Part shown: positions 57,007 through 64,000 of the stretch, piece after piece
Numbering within the stretch: position 1 is the first letter of the stretch
Layout of the letters: each line of letters opens with the position of its first letter
DNA from: Malaya genurostris
Lineage: Eukaryota; Arthropoda; Insecta; Diptera; Culicidae
NCBI RefSeq assembly: GCF_030247185.1
Contig: NC_080572.1
Span: forward strand, 301,183,656-301,247,655
Length of the DNA: 64,000 nt
Direction: 5' to 3'
The notes under the pieces: generated by a model
What the model was told of the DNA's origin: nothing
The model's database searches: none
What the model saw: the letters and a program-made list of their open reading frames with translations, nothing else
Position numbers and translations under genes: made by a program

Positions 57007-57501
57007 CCACCATCTTCATTGGAACTAACAAGATCTTTTTTGTCACTAACTTTTTCGTTCCCCCTTCCCTGTCTCTTCACCATCTCGATGGCAACTAATT
57101 AGATCTCTGTCGTTTTCAGACATTTTGTTTCCACATCCCCTTTTTAACCACGTTTTCCACAATATTTACTTCTCTTTTATTTTCTTCGGCAATATCATTA
57201 TCACCACCCACGGAAGACCGCTTCAGTCGAAAACCAGCATGCGGGCCACCCGCCGGGCCCTCGTAGCCTGGGGGTGTTTCCCGCGGATCCACACGGACCA
57301 ACGCCATCTGGAAGACTCATGCAACACTCAATTCATCGACCACTGCCGATCGCCATTACGATTTACGAGAACCCGAGATGACATAGTCTAATGATACTAT
57401 TATAGTTTTAAGTTAGTCGTCAATTAAGATTAGAAAACACCCTTGGCATCTTAGAGCTTAAGCAGTGTGCCTTAAATTATAATACATTATTGAATAAAAA
57501 A
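57007..57501 (+). mobile_element. 495-bp truncated LINE 3' end inserted in jockey copy 2
   Basis: A 13-bp direct repeat, AACAACTTGACCA, flanks it (56994-57006 and 57502-57514). Copy 1 has the uninterrupted site at 3450. It ends ATTGAATAAAAAAA, so it is a polyadenylated retroposed end. The inner part is GC-richer (CGGGCCACCCGCCGGGCCCT) and probably a coding-end plus 3' UTR of a further LINE. Confidence 0.8.
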
Positions 57502-59121
57502 AACAACTTGACCAAATTGGTACTGCATAAAGCATGGCTGGTCTGAAAATTTGTTTATAAATTAACAATTTGTTTTTTAGACAGAGCTTAGAATTTCTGT
57601 TTATAAGAGGATATAAACATTTAATATATTTATTACACTTTGCTTGGATTCCTTCAATGTGATCCTTGAAAGTGAGTTTTTTGTCATACGTTAAACCTAA
57701 GTATTTAGCTTGATCAGACCATGTCAATTCCAAGCCATTCAATTTGAGAATGTGATTATTGTTTGGTTTAAGAAAAGAAGCTCTTGGCTTATGAGGAAAA
57801 ATAATTAATTGCGTTTTTGCTGCATTTGGTTTAATTTTCCATTTTGACAGATAATCACTGAAAATATTTAAACTTCTTTGTAGGCGACTGCAGATCACTC
57901 TTAGATTTCTACCCGTGGCTAACAGACTTGTGTCATCACAGAATAGCGATTTCTGACAACCAACGGGTAGATTTGGAAGATCAGAAGTGAAAATATTATA
58001 CAAGATTGGAGCTACGCTCGAACTCTGCGGAACACCGGCTCATACAATTCAGATTTACAATTCTGATAGCTAACCTGAAGAGTACGATCAGTTAAATAAT
58101 TTTGAATCATTTTGATCAAATAAATAGGAAACTGGAAATCAGACATTTTTGCTATTAAACCTTTGTGCCAAACACTGTCGAATGCTTTTTCTATGTCTAG
58201 AAGAGCAACTCCAGTGGATAACCCAGAAGATTTATTTGATTTTATCATGTTCGTTACTCTGACAAGTTGATGAGTAGTTGAATGTTCATGACGAAATCCA
58301 AACGGCTCTGGTAAAAGAATTGAATTCTCATTTATAAGAGACATCATTCTCAACAAGATATTTTTTTCAAAAAGTTTACTGATAGAAGAAAGTAAGCTAA
58401 TTGGTCGATAACTTGATGTTTCTGCTGGGTTTTTATCAGGTTTGAGGATAGGAATTACTACACTTGTTGAAAATTTTAACCAGGAGTCTCAAGGCAACAT
58501 CGGGAAGATTTTTGATAAGAATATTAAAAATTCCATCATTACCAGGAGCCTTCATGTTTTTGAGTTTCCTAATAATTGATTCAATTTCATCAAAATTCGT
58601 CTCAATAATGTCATCTTGTGATAACACTTGGATTGAAATATGCTCATATTTCAGTGAGACTTCATTTTCAATAGGACTCACAACGTTCAAATTAAAATTG
58701 TGTACACTCTCGAACTGCTGAGCAAGTTTTTGAGCTTTTTCGCCATTTGTAAGAAATTAGAAAGTTTCCAGAAAGGTTTAGAATATGGTTTAATTTGTTC
58801 AACTTCTTTAGCGAAATTTTCATTTCGCAAAAGAGTAAATCTATGTTTAATTTCTTTTTGTAAATCCTTAACTATGATTTTCATAGCTGGATCACGAGAA
58901 CGTTGATATTGTCGTCGACGAACATTCTTCAACCGAATGAGCAGTTGAAGATTGTCATCGATGATAGGAGAATTTAATTTAGTTTGAGCTTTGGGAACTG
59001 AAAGATTTCTAGCTTCGATAATGTAATGATTCAAATTATCAATTGCTGTGTCGATGTCCGCAGAATTTTCTAAAATAGTTTCATGATCCACATGATTTTC
59101 AATGTGAGATCTGTAATCCAA
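57502..59121 (-). pseudogene. Jockey LINE ORF2, copy 2 (fragmented)
   Basis: Pieces from upstream to downstream: 59121-58687 (linker after the endonuclease, FWKLS), 58690-58436 (RT start, LKNMKAPGNDGIFNILIKNL), 58356-58012 (LLDIEKAFDSVWHKGLIAKM) and 58003-57502 (SLFCDDTSLLATGRNL, then KWKIKPNAAKTQLIIFPHKP). At least three frameshifting deletions separate them. The catalytic FCDD codon context is intact here (CQKSLFCDD), showing the sense codon lost in copy 1. Confidence 0.85.
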
Positions 59122-59276
59122 CCAATTAGCTCTAAGATAGTTGAATATAGAACTAATTGGATTAATTATAGCTTCGTTGGAAAGTCTGAATGTTACATCT
59201 GAGTCAAAGTTAGCATGTGTAATCGATTTACTTCAAATGTGACTTTGATCTTTTAGAACCAGATCAATTGTAGAGG

Positions 59277-59590
59277 GTTTGTCCTGTAAATAGTCCGATT
59301 CACTCTTCGTCGTCTTCCATGGAGATATTCTTCAAACTTACCGAGTTACCATGACAACAGTAAACCGTCGCGATGTTTGTAGGGCTACTTTTGTTTCAGA
59401 TCGACTTCAGTCGCTAATCGATAGCTGCGAGCCTTTATAATTGTTACAATTGGGCATTCGGTGCCGTATTCTTCAAACCAATTTTTTTTTCTTCGGATTC
59501 TCTATGCTAGAACAAATTATGGATATAACCAACCCTTTCGGGAAATTCTAGAAATCAATGACAACAGTTTCCTTGAAGTGCAAATAGTGC
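59277..59590. other. Intergenic, no gene seen
   Basis: Non-repetitive stretch between jockey copy 2 and the 3' UTR of secreted-peptide gene 3. Confidence 0.45.
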
Positions 59591-59742
59591 TATTTATTAA
59601 GATTCATCATATTTGTTAATTTTACTGAGCAAAATAGTTGAATTTCGTCCAAACGGTCGTCTTGCTTTGACACAAAATTCAGTTTTGAATCGAAATTCGC
59701 TACTTCTTTCGCTACGCCAGATAATCGACCGTTGCCTGAGGT

Positions 59743-59939
59743 CTAGATGACATGTTCACCACTGAAAGAAAGAAACAAACAGTTCATCAATTCGAAATCA
59801 ACCAATCAACCAAAGGTTTTAGCGATACGTACTTAAGTTTTATGGTTGACTTTCCGCCACCACCATCCAGAAGACCGGCTGCTGATACGGAAATTAGGAT
59901 GGCCATCATCGCTAGGACTAGAATAGTTTTTGCTCCCAT
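59743..59939 (-). CDS. Small secreted peptide, family member 3 (two exons, 41 aa)
   Basis: Exon 1 is 59939-59833 and exon 2 is 59761-59743. The intron is GTACGTATCG...CTTTCTTTCAG. The protein starts MGAKTILVLAMMAILISVSA, continues GLLDGGGGKSTIKL and ends NGEHVI across the splice. The signal peptide is followed by about 20 residues with no Cys. It differs from the gene at 13966-14154 mainly at GDDG versus GGGG. Exon 2 coding sequence (CGGTGAACATGTCATCTAG against TGGTGAACATGTCATCTAG) and the 3' UTR (GTGCTATTTATT on the plus strand) are conserved, so the two are true duplicates. The promoter has TATTTAAA at 59998-59991, a TCAGTT initiator at about 59954-59959, and CGGTCACGG upstream. Function unknown. 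Confidence 0.75.
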
Positions 59940-59953
59940 CGTGTCGGTTGTCA

Positions 59954-60106
59954 AACTGAACAGTGACATGCTTTGGTTGCCGGAACAATCTTTAAATAGT
60001 GCGAATTGTTGCAAAATCGTCATTCACGAAGTGCGATAAGGGATAATGCCATAAAATGTTAGTTTGTAAATGACTGTCTGAAATCGTGCTGCGGTAGCCG
60101 TGACCG
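59954..60106 (-). promoter_or_regulatory. Promoter of secreted-peptide gene 3
   Basis: Minus-strand order: CGGTCACGG at 60106-60098, CACGATTTC at 60088-60080, a CCTTATCGC GATA-like site near 60036-60044, TATTTAAAG at about 59998-59990, and TTCAGTTTG initiator at about 59960-59952. The arrangement matches genes 1 and 2. Confidence 0.6.
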
Positions 60107-60189
60107 AGTAAATGCTAGTATCAGCTAGTACCACACTATTGTCAAAACAAATTGGGGCTCAGAGGGCACGATACTGTAGCCGAGAGAAG

Positions 60190-61670
60190 ATTTTACATTT
60201 TTAGTAAGGTAATTCGAAGCATATTTGTATGTACATATGATGGGTTCATAGTCTCTTTATGAATCTGGAATATATCTCTTGGAATGTAGAATCGCTCTCA
60301 TTTGTAACTTATTTCGAATATCAGTCGCTGCAGATTTATGTACTGAGCATAATAGAAGCGGCCTAGGATGACTCCATGGGTCGGAAAACGTCATGGCGAC
60401 TGTTTTCTGCCATTGTAGACTAACCTAGAAAGGTATAAGTAAGGGTTTAGTGAATAGTTTTAAGGTATTTTTTTCTCTTCAAATTGATGGTTTTAATAAC
60501 ACTCATCACTATGGTATTCCAAAACGAGAAGTCGAATCTGAACAAAATTTAATATATTCTCTTACACTTTAACACTAAGAGATTTTTGCTTCAATCGCTC
60601 ACAGTACCACAGTACTTGATAGTTTTACATAAAATTTACACTGTATCAATTTCGAATAAAGAATAATAACAACTTAGAACTTGAATTTTTAAAGGAATTT
60701 GTTGATAGGGGTCTGAGGCCTAAGTTAATTTTAGTAAATGGGTCCACGACCCAAAATAGTTTGGGGACCCTTGCTTTAGAATCTACAAAATTATTGAAAG
60801 CGTACTGAGAATAAATTTGTTCTGGGTCCCTCCCGAAACAAAATCCTGAGTACGGGCCTGCATAGAGCGATATTGATCGAAAGCTTAAACACCTGAAAAA
60901 AAAGTCCCTGTGCAAAACTTGAGCTAAATCGGATATGGATAGGTTGTGCCGCCCGTCTGTTACAGTTTGTAAATTGTCGATCTGGAAAAATCAGCCTTAC
61001 ATAAAATTTCTGAAATCTAAAATTTTTTTTTGATTCCAAATGTTTTAGAATTTCATGAAACGTCGAGAATTTTTGAGATTAAAACGACTCTCTAGAAATT
61101 AGAGATAGTGAAACGTCGAGATTTGGTATTATGAATCATCGACAATATGCAGTATATTCTATGCAACACTGACAGCCGAAGTTTCAAAGATTCGAAAATG
61201 ACAGAAAATGATTCAATACGATTTTTTCCTTGTTGGTGGCTAGTATTTAAAATTTGTTTTAATTCCAAAGAGGTGATGGAGTCTAGTAACTAAAATTTAT
61301 CATTTTTTAGATCTTTTTATAGTCAAATTTGACAGATTTTCATTATAGAATCGAAAATCGACTGAATTCATCTGAAACGAGTGTCGTTACTATTGATACT
61401 CTCTTTTGCTGAAGTGAAAAACGAAAATGCTTCGTCTTTGTTCGTTTGTTTTAAATGCGATTTACGCATGAGATCGGAATAATGAAGGTTAGGCTGTTGC
61501 ATTGTATTCTTTCGTTGAAAACACTCATACTTAAACTCTCTACAACTACAAACCTACTGTTGTTTTGTTCTATGCGACTGATGTCAAACGGGTTTCAAAC
61601 GAATGTTTCATCATACTGTGGTTGCTAAATTGGACAGACTTGGATTCGGTTCGAACATTACATCCTCGCA
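60190..61670. other. Intergenic with fragments of dispersed repeats
   Basis: The segment 60880-61140 matches 51845-52020 in pieces (GAGCTAAATCGGATATGGAT inverted; CATGAAACGTCGAGA direct). No coding feature is supported. Confidence 0.45.
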
Positions 61671-61713
61671 TCATCAAAAATTCCACATGGAAGTCTTCTC
61701 GGGCCACTAATAA

Positions 61714-61790
61714 TTCCACATTTTAACGATAGTAATATAAAGTTAATAATAACACATTTTAACGATAGTAATATAAAGTTAAAACCAAAC
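61714..61790. repeat. Two-copy tandem repeat, ~38 bp
   Basis: CACATTTTAACGATAGTAAT followed by ATAAAGTTAA occurs at about 61716 and again at about 61753. Confidence 0.8.
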
Positions 61791-62077
61791 TGTTCACACT
61801 TGTATTGTGTTATACGCATGACACATTGTTTGTTATTGAGTTTGTTTCGAAATAAACTGCAAAAATGTGTACGTCGCAAACATTAAGCACTTATTAAGAA
61901 GATAAATGTACGTGGATAACATCCAGAAAATTAGAAAAGCCAGGTTATCTTTCTAGCTATGGATGTTATTAGCGTTGAGAGACTATGGACATTAGTAAGG
62001 GAAACCTGTTCATTCTTATTAGCCCTAGTACTGGGGTTTGATGGAAAAAATACTATGATCGGTTCTGCAGCTTATTA

Positions 62078-62401
62078 GGTTTTTTACCGTCACTGCTAAC
62101 CTCAATCGGATGAACTTTTTTTGACAGTTCAGCGGTACTGTTTGTAAACAGACTTTTTTTTGTTTGTCTTGTGACAAATTGGATGAAACCATTTACGGTC
62201 CATATCGCCTAAATAGAGTATTAAAACATTTGTTCACGATTGTATTTTTGAGATTTATTAAAGGAAAGTGACTAGTTGCAAAGTGTAAAGATGATTGTTT
62301 AAGATGTGCTCTTACATTTTTGTTTAGGCTTGTTTATAAACAGTACCGCTGAACTGTCAAGGATGAATGCTTGTTCATTTGTGACGTCACGATAAAAAAT
62401 C
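62078..62401. mobile_element. TA-flanked MITE, 324 bp
   Basis: The left end is GGTTTTTTACCGTCAC and the complement of the right end is GATTTTTTATCGTGAC. Inner arms share a longer block, TTGACAGTTCAGCGGTACTG followed by TTT(G/A)TAAACA, inverted at 62121-62152 and about 62326-62362. TA is present at 62076-62077 and 62402-62403. No open frame. Confidence 0.75.
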
Positions 62402-62403
62402 TA

Positions 62404-63300
62404 ATTGTTAGTGTTCGGAACAACTGTACTGTCACTAAAAATTTATTCACGTCAATGCTGGAAGCTTAATAATCGAAACAACGATTCAGCCACTATAATA
62501 AGTAACATGAGCCTACAATTCTACTGAGCATTGATTTTTTTTTACAAAACCTAATCCAACATTTTTGGGGAAAAACAGCCAAGCTGCCAACTTCAAACAA
62601 AACGCATAGTAAAACAAACTGATCAACTTTGCAATATGCTGCACGAAGTATCCCTCTTCAAAAAAGAGTTGGGGTTGCTCTTTACTGAGGAACTGGGTTC
62701 CGGAATTCTCGTATAATAGTTTGTGGTACTTCGGAATAGAAGAATCTACAGAGAAAAAATTGAAGATTGCATTCCTGGTTTCAAGAAACTTGGTTTTTCA
62801 CAATGACTCGGAAAAATTGGTAAAAATATTATGTCAATCGCTTCAATTTTTCCACTTCTTCACTCAGAAAGTTTTTCCACTTCTTCACTAAGAAAGTTTT
62901 CTTCTAGGTATTAAAAAGTCGGTTTTTGGTCATTTGTTGGTTTTAAATGTTTACATCACGTTAGTTGTCAACGTATCGAAGGGTATTTGCTTCGAAACTT
63001 TGGCCATTTACGTGAAATAAATATTTCTAGCAATAAATGACCAAAAAAGTCATGTCTTTAAACAAAAACTCAAGCATGGTTGTACCAGTATCTTGTTTTG
63101 TTTTGTCATGATTACATGGCTACTCTGATGGAAAATTGTTTCGATTAAAGCTTGTCAATTGACATAGTCGAAAAATGACGGAAAATGATAGCAGGGTTGT
63201 GCTTGACTGATCATTATATCATGTTATTTTGGGAAAACATGTTTTACTGTGACGTTTCTGAATATGGAATAACACAGAAGAAAAACCTATTTTAATTCAC
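62404..63300. other. Intergenic, no gene seen
   Basis: A 26-bp unit, TTTTTCCACTTCTTCACT(C/A)A(A/G)GAAAG, is repeated twice at about 62848-62900. Otherwise no feature. Confidence 0.5.
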
Positions 63301-63306
63301 CTTGTG

Positions 63307-63780
63307 TAATGATGCCTTTCTCATATCAATCAAACTATCATATAGTATACTGTGGTGTTTTTCACAATAATTTTCTTCGAAAGAATAACCGAAATCGGTT
63401 TGTTTGACCGTCTATTGATAAAAATTATCAATTGGAGAATATTTGAGATCGATTTAGAAAACTTTTTACGGTTTTTCGCCCTTTTCAGTGATGGTATAAA
63501 ATGTTTAACAAACTTTACCCTATATTTCCGGTAACGGAAGTCAGATCCGGATGAAATTCAGGAATTATGTATAGAATCCCAGGACCTTTCATTTGAACCT
63601 AAGTTTGTGAAAACCGGTCGCGCCATCTATGAGAAAAGTTAGAACACATATTTTCATTTTTTTGCACATTTTACCCCATAACTCCGGAACCGGAAGTCGG
63701 ATCCAAATAATATTCAGGAATTTTGTATGGGACCACAAGACCTTTCATTTGAATCTAAGTTTTGATTATTTTGTAGTATT
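63307..63780 (-). repeat. Dispersed repeat D, inverted copy
   Basis: Starts ATGATGCCTTTCTCATATCA, the complement of the end at 37650-37666, and continues through GAATAACCGAAATCGGTTTG and CATTTGAACCTAAGTTTGTG. The last 30 bases of the window (TTTTTTATATATATAAAAAA) resemble the 22960 end of the family. Confidence 0.65.
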
Positions 63781-64000
63781 TGTGATTTTACCGACGCGTA
63801 ATTCTTATGAACAAGGAATCCAAGTTCAAATTTGCCATCAATAAAAATAAAGTTTATTTCCCTCTTCGTTATAATACTTTCTTGACGCATAACGGTTCTC
63901 CGAAAAATCCTCTACAAAGATAAATTTTAGCAGCTGGTTTCAAGGCTGGAATAATAAAATTTGTGATGGTTTTACCTTTTTTTATATATATAAAAAATAG

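Larger units (their letters stand above)
56568..59276 (-). mobile_element. Jockey-clade LINE, copy 2, 5'-truncated
   Basis: Aligns by eye with copy 1 from its 3' tail (TTTTTTAATAACTATTTATT) to the middle of the endonuclease (AGATCAATTGTAGA), and then stops. It lacks ORF1. It carries deletions near 58045, 58457 and 58755 relative to copy 1 and a nested LINE 3' end at 57007-57501. No target duplication was found. Confidence 0.85.

Noticed and set aside
33165..63780. CRISPR-like arrays, bacterial operons or prophage
   Set aside because: Repeats have no regular spacers, and gene structure is eukaryotic with introns and polyadenylation signals.

Overview
The window looks like repeat-dense nuclear DNA of a culicine (Aedes-type) mosquito. 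It is AT-rich with no bacterial-style operons. It holds spliced gene fragments, two tRNA-derived SINEs that resemble Feilai (described from Aedes aegypti), jockey-clade and LOA/Lian-type non-LTR retrotransposons, hAT and Tc1/mariner remnants, and many MITEs. Species assignment is inference.

Host genes are sparse. At the left edge (681-1247, +) is the last coding exon of a chondroitin N-acetylgalactosaminyltransferase (CSGALNACT family). Three small two-exon genes encode signal-peptide-bearing short peptides of one family: 13966-14154 (-), 17357-17705 (+) and 59743-59939 (-). They share the signal peptide, the splice donor and the core promoter layout. A TATA-containing promoter with a nine-codon first exon lies at 55350-56173 (+). 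An ill-defined first exon at 42103-42151 (-) is duplicated because it lies inside a 206-bp target-site duplication.

Layout: 2986-7720 is a nearly full-length jockey-clade LINE (-) inserted in an older dispersed repeat, with a 14-bp target duplication. 9311-10740 is an ORF1-only (gag-like) LINE copy cut by a 255-bp MITE. 13.2-18.4 kb carries two secreted-peptide genes, a long palindrome and a mariner fragment. 19645-24141 is a second ORF1-only copy, split by a 3.49-kb composite retroelement with a 24-bp target duplication. 26632-29401 is a three-level nest: a TA-flanked element containing a hAT-type MITE containing a DD41D-mariner derivative. 30964-32125 is a long-terminal-repeat hAT-type MITE. 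35973-37837 is a hAT element with a transposase C-terminal fragment and an exact 8-bp target duplication. 37.1-41.2 kb is an abundant dispersed repeat in several orientations. 42295-46947 is a Lian-like LINE (-) with only two nonsense codons. 56568-59276 is a second, 5'-truncated copy of the jockey LINE with a nested LINE 3' end.

The mobile elements do not form a pathway; their value is the relative dating that nested insertions and target duplications give. The best candidate for undescribed host biology is the three-gene secreted-peptide family and its shared promoter.
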